Of a stretch of DNA of 64,000 nucleotides, positions 12,594 through 22,060 are shown piece after piece; position 1 is the first letter of the stretch; each line of letters begins with the position of its first letter. This stretch comes from Pseudomonas oryzae. Lineage in GTDB: Bacteria > Pseudomonadota > Gammaproteobacteria > Pseudomonadales > Pseudomonadaceae. Location: assembly GCF_900104805.1 (NCBI RefSeq), contig NZ_LT629751.1:496001-560000 (forward strand). Reading direction: 5' to 3'. The notes beneath the pieces are model-generated. The model was not told where the DNA came from. It saw only the letters and a program-made list of their open reading frames with translations, and searched no databases. The position numbers were made by a program, and so were the translations under genes.

Positions 12594-13577
12594 ATGCAAA
12601 GCAGTAGCAAACTCTTTCCCGTCGCGCTGATCAGTGCGGAACTGCGCGGCGATCTCACCGAGGACGTCTATCTCCTCAAGCCCAACAACAGTCCAGACAG
12701 CTCGGTCGAACTGGCGCTGACCCGCCTGGGCCGCGCCGATGCCCCGTCACGCGCCGTGCCGCTGGTGCTGGTGCATGGCGGTTTCGCCAACCGACGCTTC
12801 TGGTACACCAGCAACGGCCACGGTCTGGGCGCCTGGCTGGCGCGCGCCGGTTTCGATGTGTGGCTGGCGGAGATGCGTGGCCACGGCCTGTCGCCGCGCA
12901 ACCGCGGCTATCGGCACAACAGCGTGGTCGACTACGCACGCCATGATCTGCCTGCGATCGCTGCATTCGTCGGTGAGCAGTGCGGGCAGCCGGTGCACTG
13001 GCTGGGGCACTCGCTGGGGGGGCTGTCTCTGGTTGCTGCACTCGCCGGCGGCCATCTGGCCGCTGATGGGGTCGCCTCGCTGACCCTGGCGTGTTGTCAG
13101 GTCAGCCGCCTGCACTGGGCGCTCAAGGTGCCGCCGCTGAACTGGGCGGTTCGTCTGAGACTCTTGCGCGCGGAGGCGGTCGCCCCGGGGTGGCTGGGGC
13201 AGGGGCCCGAGGAGGAGGCGGTTGGCGTGGTGCGCGAGGCGCTGCGCTGGTTCGGTCTGTTCGGCCGCTTCGGCGGCGGCGGACAGGACTGGTCCGCCGG
13301 CCTGGCCGCGGTCGAAGTGCCGGTGCTGGCGCTCGCCGGCGGCGGCGACCTCACCGCTCCGCCCGGCGCCTGCCGGCAGTTGCTCGAGCGTTTCGGTTCG
13401 TCGCGGCGCGAGTTCGTCCGGCTTGGCCGGGCGGAAGGTTTTGCCGAGGACTATGGTCACGTCGAGTTCCTGCAGGGCAAGAATGCCCAGCGCGAGGTCT
13501 GGCCGCTGCTGGAGGGCTGGCTGCGACATGGCCGCCTGGACCTTCCGCGGGCGGAGCTTGCCCCTACGTTTGCCTAG
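12594..13577 (+). CDS. alpha/beta-hydrolase, probable esterase/lipase
   Basis: A 327-residue alpha/beta-hydrolase. The oxyanion-side motif LVLVHGGFANRRFW is near residue 57, the nucleophile elbow GHSLGG puts the serine at about 140, and the C terminus has a DYGHVEF segment that would supply the histidine. No signal peptide is evident. It occupies the position of the P. aeruginosa esterase gene between ppsA and rraA; the substrate is unknown. ATG 12594 is used because the preceding codons overlap the ppsA terminator. Confidence 0.85.
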   Translation: MQSSSKLFPVALISAELRGDLTEDVYLLKPNNSPDSSVELALTRLGRADAPSRAVPLVLVHGGFANRRFWYTSNGHGLGAWLARAGFDVWLAEMRGHGLSPRNRGYRHNSVVDYARHDLPAIAAFVGEQCGQPVHWLGHSLGGLSLVAALAGGHLAADGVASLTLACCQVSRLHWALKVPPLNWAVRLRLLRAEAVAPGWLGQGPEEEAVGVVREALRWFGLFGRFGGGGQDWSAGLAAVEVPVLALAGGGDLTAPPGACRQLLERFGSSRREFVRLGRAEGFAEDYGHVEFLQGKNAQREVWPLLEGWLRHGRLDLPRAELAPTFA

Positions 13578-13773
13578 TTTCCCGTCGGTCGGCTTGCGGC
13601 TAGGATCAATGACGCGACGAAGCTGTGCGTCGTGCTGCCGGGCGGCAGGCGCGCGGTCTCGCGGAATGGCAGTGCCGGGCGTGCTTCCGGTGCTGTCTGT
13701 GCGCCGCTGATATGGCGGTCGCGGCTTCGCCGCGGCCACTCCGGCGCCGACCTCCAACTGCAAGGAACCTGAC

Positions 13774-14259
13774 ATGCAATACGTTACCCCCGATCTGTGC
13801 GATGCCTACCCCTACGTCGACGTGGTCGAGCCGATGTTCAGCAACTTCGGCGGCCGCGACTCCTTCGGTGGCCAGATCGTCACCATCAAGTGCTTCGAGG
13901 ACAACTCGCTGGTCAAGGAGCAGGTCGAGCAGGATGGTCGCGGCAAGGTGCTGGTGGTCGATGGCGGCGGTTCGCTGCGTCGCGCCCTGCTCGGCGACAT
14001 GCTGGCCGAGAAGGCGGCGAAGAACGGTTGGGAAGGCATCGTGGTGTATGGCTGCATCCGCGACGTCGACGTGATCGCCCAGACCGATCTCGGTGTGCAG
14101 GCGCTGGCGGCCCATCCGATGAAAACCGAGAAGCGCGGTATCGGCGACCTCAACATCCCGGTTACCTTCGGTGGCGTGACCTTCGTGCCGGGCGAATACC
14201 TGTATGCCGACAACAATGGCATCATCGTCTCCCGCGAAGAGCTGAAGATGCCCGAGTGA
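13774..14259 (+). CDS. rraA: RraA-family protein (regulator of RNase E activity or related aldolase)
   Basis: 161 residues, the standard RraA length. The family core is clear: [19 protein letters not shown], then GCIRDVD and the C-terminal YADNNGIIV. In E. coli RraA binds RNase E and dampens mRNA decay; related proteins act as 4-hydroxy-4-methyl-2-oxoglutarate aldolases, and this sequence alone cannot exclude that. An AAGGA ribosome site precedes the ATG. Confidence 0.9.
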   Translation: MQYVTPDLCDAYPYVDVVEPMFSNFGGRDSFGGQIVTIKCFEDNSLVKEQVEQDGRGKVLVVDGGGSLRRALLGDMLAEKAAKNGWEGIVVYGCIRDVDVIAQTDLGVQALAAHPMKTEKRGIGDLNIPVTFGGVTFVPGEYLYADNNGIIVSREELKMPE

Positions 14260-14330
14260 CGGGCCTGCGCAGCCGTCCGACCGTTGCCGGTCTGGCGGCT
14301 GCGCATCGCGGATTGCGGACGGGGCTGGGA

Positions 14331-15329
14331 ATGCAGGCGTACGAAGACGACAACGAGCGCGGCCTGGTCTATGGCTTCGTTCTGGATGGCGAGGGGCGGG
14401 CGCGCAGGATCCAGCGCAACGAGCTGGAGGTTCTCGATCTGCGTCCCGGGGAGTGTCTCTGGCTGCACTGGGATCGCAGCGTTCCGCCGGCGCGCCAGTG
14501 GCTGCGTGAGCTCAGCGGGCTCAACGCCTTCGCCTGCGATCTGCTGCTGGAGGAGGCGACCCGCCCGCGGCTGGTGTCGTTGGGCAAGGATCGTCTTCTG
14601 CTGTTCCTGCGCGGGGTCAATCTCAATCCCGGCGCGGACCCCGAGGACATGGTGGCGTTGCGCATCTATGCCGATGAACGGCGGGTCATCTCCCTGCGCA
14701 TGCGCCCGGTCCGGGCGGCCGGTGCCCTGTGCGAAGCCTTCGAGCGGGGCGAGGGGCCGAAGACCGCCTCGGAGCTCGTGCTGTTTCTCGCCGATGCGCT
14801 GACCGACGGCGTCGACCGGCTGGTGGCGGAGCTTGCCGAGCAGATCGACGAGCAGGAGGAGTTGCTCGACCTCAGCGAGAAGCGCACGCCGAGTCGGCAG
14901 CTGCTGCTCGCCATGCGGCGGAGGGCGGCCAGCCTGCGCCGGTACCTGGCGCCGCAGCGGGAGATCTATGCCCAGCTCGGGCGCAGTCCGTTGCCCTGGT
15001 TCGCGGGCGACGACACCGACTACTGGAACGAGCTGTTCAATCGCCTGACGCGGAATCTCGAGGAGCTCGACCTGGCGCGCGAGCGGATCAGCTTGCTGCA
15101 GGAGGCCGAGCACCGTCGCATCACCGAGCGGATGAATCGCACCATGTACATGCTGGCGATCATCACCGGTTTCTTCATGCCGATGAGCTTCGTCACCGGC
15201 TTGCTCGGCATCAATCTCGGCGGTATCCCCGGCGCCGAGCATCCCTACGGTTTTGCCCTGGCCTGTCTGCTGATGGGGGCGATCGCACTGTTCCAGTGGT
15301 GGTTGTTCCGGCGCTTGCGCTGGTTGTGA
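14331..15329 (+). CDS. cmaX: CorA/ZntB-family divalent-cation transporter (CmaX)
   Basis: A 332-residue cation channel/transporter of the CorA superfamily. A large cytoplasmic N-terminal domain with a long helical segment (about 150-265) precedes two C-terminal membrane helices. The pore-loop signature after the first helix is GIN (TGLLGINLGG), as in ZntB, rather than the GMN of CorA. The start is uncertain: a GTG at 14256, overlapping the rraA stop, would add 25 residues. Located upstream of crfX-cmpX-sigX-oprF as in P. aeruginosa. Confidence 0.85.
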   Translation: MQAYEDDNERGLVYGFVLDGEGRARRIQRNELEVLDLRPGECLWLHWDRSVPPARQWLRELSGLNAFACDLLLEEATRPRLVSLGKDRLLLFLRGVNLNPGADPEDMVALRIYADERRVISLRMRPVRAAGALCEAFERGEGPKTASELVLFLADALTDGVDRLVAELAEQIDEQEELLDLSEKRTPSRQLLLAMRRRAASLRRYLAPQREIYAQLGRSPLPWFAGDDTDYWNELFNRLTRNLEELDLARERISLLQEAEHRRITERMNRTMYMLAIITGFFMPMSFVTGLLGINLGGIPGAEHPYGFALACLLMGAIALFQWWLFRRLRWL

Positions 15330-15383
15330 TGTGACCCGCCGGCGTGCCGGCGCGTCTCGGAGTTAGACACCGCGGAGGCTGGT

Positions 15384-15632
15384 ATGCACGATCCCTTCGA
15401 AGAATCACTGCGTGACCTGCTCAGGGGCGCTCCGACCGAAACGGCCGACAGCGCGCGCCTGGATCGCGTGCTCAAGGCGGCCAATCGCCAGGTGGGTGCT
15501 GGCGATCTGTTCAATCTGCTCGGACACTGGTTCGAGGCCCTGATGATCGGCCTCGAGAGCGGTGCCGTCCGCAAGGTGCCCGTCACCCGTCGACTGAATC
15601 CCGCTGCGCGGCGCGCGCATGAGGCTGACTAA
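15384..15632 (+). CDS. crfX: small conserved protein CrfX
   Basis: An 82-residue soluble protein in the conserved cmaX-crfX-cmpX-sigX-oprF order of Pseudomonas. GCGGAGG is a good ribosome site. Nothing catalytic is visible; the C terminus is basic. Its stop is 2 bp before the cmpX ATG, so the two are probably translationally coupled. In P. aeruginosa this group is linked to SigX and envelope stress. Confidence 0.85.
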   Translation: MHDPFEESLRDLLRGAPTETADSARLDRVLKAANRQVGAGDLFNLLGHWFEALMIGLESGAVRKVPVTRRLNPAARRAHEAD

Positions 15633-15634
15633 GC

Positions 15635-16459
15635 ATGGAATTCGATATCTGGACGCAAAGTCTGCTGACGGCCATGAGCACCCTGTGGGGCAAGCTGGCT
15701 GGCTTCATTCCCAACCTGCTCGGCGCGCTGGTGGTCGTGCTGCTGGGCTTCGTGGTTGCCAAGCTGCTCGATACGCTGCTCTCCAAGCTGCTGGCCAAGC
15801 TCGGTCTGGATCGCCTGATGAGCGGGGCCGGCCTGACGCGCCTGCTGGAGCGCGGCGGGGTTCGCGTGCCGGTGTCGACGTTGGTGGGCAAGATCGTCTA
15901 CTGGTTCGTCCTGCTGGTATTTCTGGTGTCGGCGGCTGAATCGCTCGGCCTGCAGCGCGTCTCGGGGACGCTCGATCTGCTCGCCCTGTATCTGCCCAAG
16001 GTCTTCGGTGCGGCGCTGGTGCTGCTGGCCGGTGTGTTGCTTGCCCAACTGGCCAATGGCCTGGTGCGGGGGGCCGCCGATGGGGTCGGCCTCGAGTACG
16101 GCGGCAGCCTGGGGCGGATCGCGCAGGGGCTGGTGATCATCATCAGCATCTCGGTGGCCATCGGCCAGCTCGAGGTGAAGACCGATCTGCTCAATACCGT
16201 CATCGCCATCGTGCTGGCCTCGGTCGGTCTGGCGCTGGCGCTGGCGCTGGGGCTGGGCAGTCGCGAGGTGGTCGGGCAGATCATTGCGGGCATCTACCTG
16301 CGAGAGCTCTACGAGGTCGGGCAGCAGGTCCGCATCGGTGAGGTCGAGGGGGTGATCGAGGAGATCGGCACGGTGAAGACCATACTGCTCACCGAGGATG
16401 GCGAGCTGGTGACGCTGTGCAATCGCCTGCTGCTGACTCGTCGGGTCACTAGTCGCTGA
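15635..16459 (+). CDS. cmpX: mechanosensitive-channel-like membrane protein CmpX
   Basis: A 274-residue membrane protein with several hydrophobic helices (about 20-45, 80-105, 115-140, 165-185 and 190-210) and a short C-terminal soluble domain beginning near EVGQQVRIGEVEGV, which resembles the MscS beta domain. It belongs to the conserved-TM-helix MscS-like group. In P. aeruginosa loss of CmpX activates SigX, suggesting a role in membrane tension or envelope sensing. It starts 2 bp after crfX. Confidence 0.88.
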   Translation: MEFDIWTQSLLTAMSTLWGKLAGFIPNLLGALVVVLLGFVVAKLLDTLLSKLLAKLGLDRLMSGAGLTRLLERGGVRVPVSTLVGKIVYWFVLLVFLVSAAESLGLQRVSGTLDLLALYLPKVFGAALVLLAGVLLAQLANGLVRGAADGVGLEYGGSLGRIAQGLVIIISISVAIGQLEVKTDLLNTVIAIVLASVGLALALALGLGSREVVGQIIAGIYLRELYEVGQQVRIGEVEGVIEEIGTVKTILLTEDGELVTLCNRLLLTRRVTSR

Positions 16460-16565
16460 GGCGGGGCTTTCCCGCGCGGTTTCTGCTAGATTATCCGGTC
16501 ATCTTCGCAGGCTGCGTGTTGCGCAGTCTGCTTCCCTCTATCCGATCGCGATCGGTCTGCCTCGC

Positions 16566-17156
16566 TTGAACAAGCCGCACTCACTGCCCCAGCGCTACGA
16601 TCCGCACGAGCTTACCGACGAGCAGTTGGTGGAGCGGGCGCACGTTGAGCTCTTTCATGTCACGCGTGCCTACGAAGAATTGATGCGTCGCTACCAGCGC
16701 ACGCTGTTCAACGTCTGTGCGCGCTATCTGGGCAACGATCGGGATGCGGATGATGTCTGCCAGGAAGTCATGCTCAAGGTGCTCTATGGTTTGAAGAACT
16801 TCGAGGGCAAGTCGAAGTTCAAGACCTGGCTGTACAGCATCACCTACAACGAATGCATCACCCAGTACCGCAAGGATCGGCGCAAGCGGCGCCTGATCGA
16901 TGCGCTCAGCCTCGACCCTCAGGAGGAGGCCTCCGAAGAGAGAGCGCCGAAAGTCGAGGAGCGCGGGGGGTTGGATCGCTGGCTGGTGCACGTGAATCCG
17001 ATCGACCGGGAAATTCTGGTGCTGCGCTTCGTGGCGGAGCTGGAGTTCCAGGAGATCGCCGACATCATGCACATGGGGCTGAGTGCCACCAAGATGCGCT
17101 ACAAGCGGGCGCTTGACCGCTTGCGTGAGAAGTTCGCTGATCCAAATGTGGACTGA
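16566..17156 (+). CDS. sigX: ECF sigma factor SigX
   Basis: A 196-residue extracytoplasmic-function sigma factor. Region 2 spans about residues 32-95 (YQRTLFNVCARYLGND, then the -10 recognition stretch ending FKTWLYSITYNECI) and region 4 about 135-190 (FQEIADIMHMGLSATKM helix-turn-helix). The initiator is TTG at 16566, giving the conserved MNKPHSL-type N terminus. No anti-sigma gene is adjacent; control through CmpX has been proposed in P. aeruginosa. It lies directly upstream of its best-known target, oprF. Confidence 0.95.
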   Translation: MNKPHSLPQRYDPHELTDEQLVERAHVELFHVTRAYEELMRRYQRTLFNVCARYLGNDRDADDVCQEVMLKVLYGLKNFEGKSKFKTWLYSITYNECITQYRKDRRKRRLIDALSLDPQEEASEERAPKVEERGGLDRWLVHVNPIDREILVLRFVAELEFQEIADIMHMGLSATKMRYKRALDRLREKFADPNVD

Positions 17157-17262
17157 TTCTCGCCGGAAATGTCTGGCTCGGTGGTCTTGTGTTAAACTTT
17201 TGGTCTAGCTGCATGTCCAATGTAACGCTGCAGCTAAACTTTTCTTGCTGGGGATTTAACGG
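17157..17262 (+). promoter_or_regulatory. oprF promoter/leader region
   Basis: AT-rich 106-bp gap between sigX and oprF. It contains an AGCTGCA/TGCAGCT inverted repeat at 17207-17213 and 17229-17235 with TGTAACG between the arms, a plausible ECF -35-like element. In P. aeruginosa oprF has both housekeeping and SigX promoters here; exact elements were not resolved. Confidence 0.45.
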
Positions 17263-18249
17263 ATGAAACTGAAAAACACCTTGGGCTTTGTCATCGGCTC
17301 CATCGTTGCCGCTTCCTCTTTCAGTGCGCTGGCGCAAGGCCAGGGTGCGGTCGAGGTCGAGGCTTTCGGCAAGCATTACCTGAGCGACAGCCAGCGTGGC
17401 TTCGAGGATGAGGGTGAGCTGTACGGTGCTGGTATCGGCTACTTCCTGACCGACGACGTTTCGCTGTCCCTGTCGCACGGCGTCTACAGCGATGTGACCT
17501 CCGATGATCCGGTGGGTGCCGATGGTCACAAGGACATCAAGGGCAGCCTGACTTCCCTGGATGCCGCCTATCACTTCGGCGCGCCGGGTGTCGGCCTGCG
17601 TCCCTACGTTTCCGGCGGCGTTGCGCACCAGAGCATCGGTCAGGCTGACCGCAGCGGCCGTAACAACAGCACCTTCGCCAACGTCGGTACCGGTCTGAAG
17701 TACTACTTCACCGAGAACGTCTTCGCCAAGGCCAGCGTCGATGGCATGTACAACATCGATCAGGGTGATTCCGAGTGGATGGCTGGCGTTGGTGTCGGTC
17801 TGAACTTCGGTGGCGGCAGCGCTCCGGCTCCGGCCCCGGTTGCCGAGCCGGCTCCGGTCGTCGAGCCCGCTCCGGTTGCTGAGCCGGTGCCGGAAGTCGT
17901 GCGCGTCGAGCTGGATGTAAAGTTCGACTTCGACAAGGCCCAGGTCAAGTCGGAAAGCTACGGTGATATCAAGAACCTGGCTGACTTCATGAACCAGTAC
18001 CCGCAGACCTCCACTACTGTCGAGGGTCACACCGACTCCGTCGGTACCGACGCCTACAACCAGAAGCTGTCCGAGCGCCGCGCTGCTGCCGTGCGTGACG
18101 TGCTGGTCAATCAGTACGGTGTTGCCGCCGGTCGCGTGAGCTCCGTTGGTTACGGTGAGTCCCAGCCGGTGGCCGACAACGCTACCGAAGCCGGTCGCGC
18201 CGTGAACCGTCGCGTCGAGGCTGAAGTGGAAGCCCAGATCCAGCAGTAA
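17263..18249 (+). CDS. oprF: major outer-membrane porin OprF
   Basis: 328 residues with a signal peptide ending near ALAQG (about residue 25), an N-terminal eight-stranded barrel (about 28-185), an Ala-Pro-Glu-Val-rich linker (about 188-210) and a C-terminal OmpA domain that binds peptidoglycan (TTVEGHTDSVG and LSERRAAAVRDVL). It is both a nonspecific porin and a structural anchor. Unlike P. aeruginosa OprF, no cysteines are present, so the linker disulphide loops are replaced by the proline-rich repeat. A strong terminator follows. Confidence 0.96.
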   Translation: MKLKNTLGFVIGSIVAASSFSALAQGQGAVEVEAFGKHYLSDSQRGFEDEGELYGAGIGYFLTDDVSLSLSHGVYSDVTSDDPVGADGHKDIKGSLTSLDAAYHFGAPGVGLRPYVSGGVAHQSIGQADRSGRNNSTFANVGTGLKYYFTENVFAKASVDGMYNIDQGDSEWMAGVGVGLNFGGGSAPAPAPVAEPAPVVEPAPVAEPVPEVVRVELDVKFDFDKAQVKSESYGDIKNLADFMNQYPQTSTTVEGHTDSVGTDAYNQKLSERRAAAVRDVLVNQYGVAAGRVSSVGYGESQPVADNATEAGRAVNRRVEAEVEAQIQQ

Positions 18250-18269
18250 GCTGCTGCGGTCTGTCCAAG

Positions 18270-18301
18270 AAAAACCCGGCGAAAGCCGGGTTTTTCTTTT
18301 T
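18270..18301. terminator. bidirectional terminator between oprF and folD
   Basis: AAAACCCGGC, GAAA loop, GCCGGGTTTT: a 10-bp stem with T-rich tails on both strands, suitable for ending both oprF (plus) and folD (minus). Confidence 0.92.
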
Positions 18302-18336
18302 CTGTGCGCGCTGTTTGCGTCGGCTGAGTGGGTATC

Positions 18337-19191
18337 TCAGTCGTGCAGTTTTTCCGCGGCGTACAGGGTGTTTTCCAGCAGGCAGGCGCGGGTCATCGGG
18401 CCGACGCCGCCGGGTACCGGGGTGATCCAGCTGGCGCGCGCGGCTGCCGGCTCGAACTCGACATCGCCTACCAGGCGGCCGTCGGCCAGGCGATTGATGC
18501 CGACGTCGATCACGATGGCGCCGTCCTTGATCCATTCGCCCTTGACCAGTCCGGGCTTGCCGACGGCGACCACCACGATGTCGGCCTGGCGCACGTGGCC
18601 GGGCAGGTCACGGGTGAATCGATGGGTCACGGTGGTGGTGCAGCCGGCCAGCAGCAGTTCGAGGGCCATCGGGCGGCCGACGATGTTGGATGCGCCGACG
18701 ACCACTGCGTGCAGGCCGTGGAGATCTTTCCCGGTGCTGTGCAGCAGGGTCATGATGCCCTTCGGAGTGCAGGGCTGGAGGACAGGCATGCGCTGCGCCA
18801 GGCGACCGATGTTGAACGGATGGAAGCCATCCACATCCTTGTCCGGGTGGATGCGCTCGAGCAGCTGGGAGGCGTCCAGGTGCGCGGGCAGGGGGAGCTG
18901 GACGAGGATGCCGTCAACCGTCGGGTCCGCATTGAGGTTGTCGATCAGGCTCAGCAATTCGCTCTGCGAGGTATTGCTGTCGAGGTCGTAGGCGCGGGAG
19001 ATGAAGCCGACTTCCTCGCAGTCCTTGCGCTTGTGGGCGACGTAAACCTGAGAGGCGGGGTCGCTGCCGACCAGAATGACGGCCAGGCCGGGGATGCGCT
19101 GCCCCTGCTGGCGACGTTCGGCCACGCGCTGGGCTATCTGTTGGCGGAGGCGGGCGGCGATGGCTTTGCCGTCGATCAGTTGTGCGGTCAT
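18337..19191 (-). CDS. folD: methylenetetrahydrofolate dehydrogenase/cyclohydrolase
   Basis: Bifunctional one-carbon enzyme interconverting 5,10-methylene-, methenyl- and 10-formyl-tetrahydrofolate with NADP. The 284-residue length is typical. Visible signatures are [14 protein letters not shown] with the catalytic lysine, [10 protein letters not shown], and the Rossmann segment [13 protein letters not shown]. It is convergent with oprF and shares its terminator. Confidence 0.96.
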   Translation of the reverse strand: MTAQLIDGKAIAARLRQQIAQRVAERRQQGQRIPGLAVILVGSDPASQVYVAHKRKDCEEVGFISRAYDLDSNTSQSELLSLIDNLNADPTVDGILVQLPLPAHLDASQLLERIHPDKDVDGFHPFNIGRLAQRMPVLQPCTPKGIMTLLHSTGKDLHGLHAVVVGASNIVGRPMALELLLAGCTTTVTHRFTRDLPGHVRQADIVVVAVGKPGLVKGEWIKDGAIVIDVGINRLADGRLVGDVEFEPAAARASWITPVPGGVGPMTRACLLENTLYAAEKLHD

Positions 19192-19322
19192 GACGCTTGG
19201 AGAACCGTAAGAGTCAGTTAGGAAGGTGCGCTATTCTCGCACGGGGCGGCAGTGGGGCAAAGGCGGGCACCGGGCAAATCCGCTCGAGCGTCCTATGTGT
19301 TTGAAAATTTTCAGAAAAAAGG

Positions 19323-19351
19323 TTGACGGCTGCTTCGGCTATCAATAACAT
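19323..19351 (+). promoter_or_regulatory. sigma70 promoter of the tRNA cluster
   Basis: TTGACG (-35, 19323-19328), 17-bp spacer, TAACAT (-10, 19346-19351), about 120 bp before the first tRNA. It lies in the 284-bp gap between folD and tRNA-Arg, which otherwise shows no gene. Confidence 0.65.
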
Positions 19352-19475
19352 GTGCCTCGCTTGACCGGCACAGCCCAGGCAGCGATAGCTGAGCAAGGTT
19401 GGTTCGGTGGTTGGCCAACTTGCAGGCGATCGACAGATCGCTTCGAGATCCGGCTAGAGGGTTGCAGCCACAAAC

Positions 19476-19552
19476 GCGCCCGTAGCTCAGCTGGATAGAG
19501 CATCCGCCTTCTAAGCGGATGGTCGCAGGTTCGAGTCCTGCCGGGCGCGCCA
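19476..19552 (+). tRNA. tRNA-Arg (anticodon TCT)
   Basis: A 77-nt cloverleaf with 7-bp acceptor GCGCCCG/CGGGCGC, D-arm AGCTCAGCTGGATAGAGC, anticodon loop CTTCTAA (TCT) on an ATCCGC/GCGGAT stem, T-loop GGTTCGAGTCC and an encoded CCA end. It reads AGA codons, rare in this genome. Confidence 0.97.
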
Positions 19553-19580
19553 GTACGGCGCTTTGGCAAGCATAAAATAT

Positions 19581-19657
19581 GGTGGGCGTAGCTCAGTTGG
19601 TAGAGCACAGGATTGTGGCTCCTGGTGTCGTGGGTTCGATTCCCATCGTCCACCCCA
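19581..19657 (+). tRNA. tRNA-His (anticodon GTG)
   Basis: Cloverleaf with acceptor GTGGGCG/CGTCCAC, an extra G at -1 facing C73 (the histidine identity pair), anticodon loop containing GTG, T-arm GGGTTCGATTCCC and encoded CCA. It lies 28 bp after tRNA-Arg, so the two are probably co-transcribed. Confidence 0.97.
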
Positions 19658-19667
19658 TATTCCGAAT

Positions 19668-19695
19668 CGCCAGGCCTAGCCTGGCGTTTTCGTTT
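19668..19695 (+). terminator. terminator between tRNA-His and tRNA-Leu
   Basis: CGCCAGGC and GCCTGGCG form an 8-bp stem with loop CTA, followed by TTTTCGTTT. It probably ends the Arg-His transcript at least partly; the downstream tRNA-Leu may rely on read-through or its own promoter. Confidence 0.75.
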
Positions 19696-19708
19696 CTGCA
19701 CCGGTCGC

Positions 19709-19793
19709 GCGGACGTGGTGAAATTGGTAGACACGCTGGATTTAGGTTCCAGTGCCGCAAGGTGTGAGAGTTCGAGTCTCTCCGTCCGCACCA
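19709..19793 (+). tRNA. tRNA-Leu (anticodon TAG)
   Basis: An 85-nt class II tRNA with a long variable arm (GTGCCGCAAGGTGT), acceptor GCGGACG/CGTCCGC, anticodon loop TTTAGGT (TAG) on a CTGGA/TCCAG stem, T-arm GAGTTCGAGTCTC and encoded CCA. Confidence 0.97.
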
Positions 19794-19989
19794 TCTCTCG
19801 TTGAAAGTGCTTCCTCTTGTTGAGCGTCGGTCTCGCCTCGCGAGCTCTGCGTTCGTTCTGTCCGCATCCGTTTTTCGGCAGGGTCTTTTCTGTCGCCGGG
19901 CGGGTGACTTCTCCGGAATCCCCTACTAGAATGCACGCCTTATTTGTGGGCCGGTAGGGCCGGCTTTGTCTGTGCAACGAGGATTACCC

Positions 19990-21300
19990 ATGCAAGTTTC
20001 TGTTGAAACCACCTCCGCTCTTGAGCGTCGCATGACCGTTGGCGTGCCTGCCGAGCGCATCGAGACCGAAGTCAACAAGCGTCTGCAGCAGACTGCCCGT
20101 CGTGCCAAGATCCCTGGCTTCCGTCCTGGCAAGGTGCCGATGAGCGTCATCCGTCAGCGCTACGAGGATTCCGCTCGCCAGGAGGCTCTGGGCGACCTGA
20201 TCCAGGCGACCTTCTACGAAGCCGTGGTGCAAGAGAAGCTGAATCCGGCAGGCGCGCCTTCCGTTGAGCCGAAGGTGTTCGAGAAGGGCCAGGCGCTGGA
20301 GTACGTCGCCACCTTCGAGGTCTTCCCCGAGTTCCAGGTGGCTGGCTTCGAATCGATCGCCGTCGAGCGTTTGCAGGCCGAAGTGTCTGACGCCGATGTC
20401 GACAACATGCTCGAGATCCTGCGCAAGCAGAACACCCGTTTCGAGGCGGTCGAGCGTGAAGCGCAGAATGGCGATCAGCTGAACATCGATTTCGTCGGCA
20501 AGATCGACGGTGAAGCCTTTGCCGGCGGCAGCGCCAAGGGCACCCTGCTGGTGCTGGGCTCCGGTCGCATGATTCCCGGCTTCGAAGATGGCCTGGTCGG
20601 TGCCAAGGCGGGTGAGGAGCGCGTGCTGAACGTGACCTTCCCCGAGGACTATCAGAACCTGGATCTGGCCGGCAAGGCTGCCGAGTTCGCCGTGACCGTC
20701 AATGCGGTCGCCGAAGCCAAGCTGCCCGAGCTGAACGAGGAGTTCTTCGCCCTGTTCGGCGTCAAGGAAGGTGGTGCCGAGGGCTTCCGCGCTGAAGTGC
20801 GCAAGAACATGGAGCGCGAGCTGCGTCAGGCTGTCAAGTCCAAGGTCAAGAACCAGGTGATGGAAGGCCTGCTGGCCAGCAACCCGGTCGAGGCTCCGAA
20901 GGCACTGATCGGCAACGAAGTGAATCGTCTGCGCGTGCAGGCCGTCCAGCAGTTCGGTGGCAACATCAAGCCCGACCAACTGCCGGCCGAGCTGTTCGAG
21001 GAACAGGCCAAGCGTCGCGTCCTGCTGGGCCTGGTCGTGGCCGAAGTGGTCAAGCAGTTCGAGATCAAGCCGGACGAGGCGCGCGTGCGTGCCATGATCG
21101 AGGAAATGGCTTCTGCCTACCAGGAGCCGGAGCAGGTTGTGGCCTGGTACTACAAGAATCCGCAACAACTGGATGAGGTTCGTTCGGTTGTTCTGGAAGA
21201 ACAAGTCGTGGATACTGTCCTGCAAAAGGCTAATGTCACGGACAAGCAGGTCTCCTACGAGGAAGCGGTCAAGCCGGCAGAAGCACCCAAAGCCGAGTAA
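19990..21300 (+). CDS. tig: trigger factor
   Basis: Ribosome-associated chaperone and prolyl isomerase of 436 residues: N-terminal ribosome-binding domain with the [13 protein letters not shown] signature (about 44-56), FKBP-type domain (about 150-245) and helical C-terminal chaperone domain. ATG 19990 gives the conserved MQVSVETTS start. It heads the tig-clpP-clpX-lon chromosomal block of proteobacteria. Confidence 0.97.
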   Translation: MQVSVETTSALERRMTVGVPAERIETEVNKRLQQTARRAKIPGFRPGKVPMSVIRQRYEDSARQEALGDLIQATFYEAVVQEKLNPAGAPSVEPKVFEKGQALEYVATFEVFPEFQVAGFESIAVERLQAEVSDADVDNMLEILRKQNTRFEAVEREAQNGDQLNIDFVGKIDGEAFAGGSAKGTLLVLGSGRMIPGFEDGLVGAKAGEERVLNVTFPEDYQNLDLAGKAAEFAVTVNAVAEAKLPELNEEFFALFGVKEGGAEGFRAEVRKNMERELRQAVKSKVKNQVMEGLLASNPVEAPKALIGNEVNRLRVQAVQQFGGNIKPDQLPAELFEEQAKRRVLLGLVVAEVVKQFEIKPDEARVRAMIEEMASAYQEPEQVVAWYYKNPQQLDEVRSVVLEEQVVDTVLQKANVTDKQVSYEEAVKPAEAPKAE

Positions 21301-21324
21301 AGACTTCCTACTTGATAGGGTCCT

Positions 21325-21353
21325 ACATAAGCCAGCCTCGTGCTGGCTTATGT
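21325..21353 (+). terminator. hairpin between tig and clpP
   Basis: ACATAAGCCAGC and GCTGGCTTATGT form a perfect 12-bp stem with loop CTCGT. The following GTCTCAGG is not T-rich, so it may be a processing or stability element, or a weak terminator. It is 35 bp before clpP. Confidence 0.6.
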
Positions 21354-21387
21354 GTCTCAGGACATAATTAATGGGGAGTGACCAGGA

Positions 21388-22026
21388 ATGTTCCGTAATT
21401 CGTTCGATTCTAAGCTCGATGTGCAGGCCGCTGGCGGCCTGGTGCCCATGGTGATCGAGCAGTCTGCGCGCGGTGAGCGTGCATTCGACATCTACTCGCG
21501 GTTGCTCAAAGAGCGGGTGATTTTCCTGGTTGGTCCGGTCGAGGACTACATGGCCAACCTCGTGGTGGCCCAGTTGCTGTTCCTCGAGGCGGAGAACCCG
21601 GACAAGGACATTCATCTGTACATCAACTCGCCGGGTGGCTCGGTCACTGCCGGCATGTCGATCTACGACACCATGCAGTTCATCAAGCCCGATGTGTCGA
21701 CCATCTGCATCGGTCAGGCCTGCAGCATGGGCGCGCTGTTGCTGGCTGGCGGCGCCGCCGGCAAGCGCTACTGCCTGCCGCATTCGCGCATGATGATTCA
21801 CCAGCCGCTGGGCGGCTTCCAGGGTCAGGCTTCGGACATCGAGATCCATGCCCGCGAGATCCTCACCATTCGCGAGCGTCTGAATCGCATCCTGGCCGCC
21901 CATACCGGTCAGCCGATCGACGTGATCGCCCGTGATACCGATCGCGACAATTTCATGAGTGGCGAGGAGGCGGTCAACTATCGTCTCATCGACCAGGTGC
22001 TGAGCAAGCGCCAGCTGCCCGTCTGA
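21388..22026 (+). CDS. clpP: ATP-dependent Clp protease proteolytic subunit
   Basis: Serine protease core of ClpXP and ClpAP. 212 residues with the nucleophile in CSMGA (Ser113), His138 in MMIHQPLGG and the Asp in the DTDRDN segment near residue 187. The usual N-terminal propeptide is present. Its partner clpX follows 102 bp downstream, with a hairpin in the gap. Confidence 0.97.
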   Translation: MFRNSFDSKLDVQAAGGLVPMVIEQSARGERAFDIYSRLLKERVIFLVGPVEDYMANLVVAQLLFLEAENPDKDIHLYINSPGGSVTAGMSIYDTMQFIKPDVSTICIGQACSMGALLLAGGAAGKRYCLPHSRMMIHQPLGGFQGQASDIEIHAREILTIRERLNRILAAHTGQPIDVIARDTDRDNFMSGEEAVNYRLIDQVLSKRQLPV

Positions 22027-22060
22027 CCACCCGCATTACCCGGCCGGCGTCGCCGGCCTG

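Noticed and set aside
13797-14330. Upstream extension of cmaX across rraA
   Set aside because: The frame is open but overlaps rraA entirely; CorA/ZntB similarity begins only near 14331.
19342-19977. 211-codon minus-strand frame over the tRNA cluster
   Set aside because: Entire span is covered by three tRNAs and a terminator on the opposite strand; translation of tRNA sequence is fortuitous.
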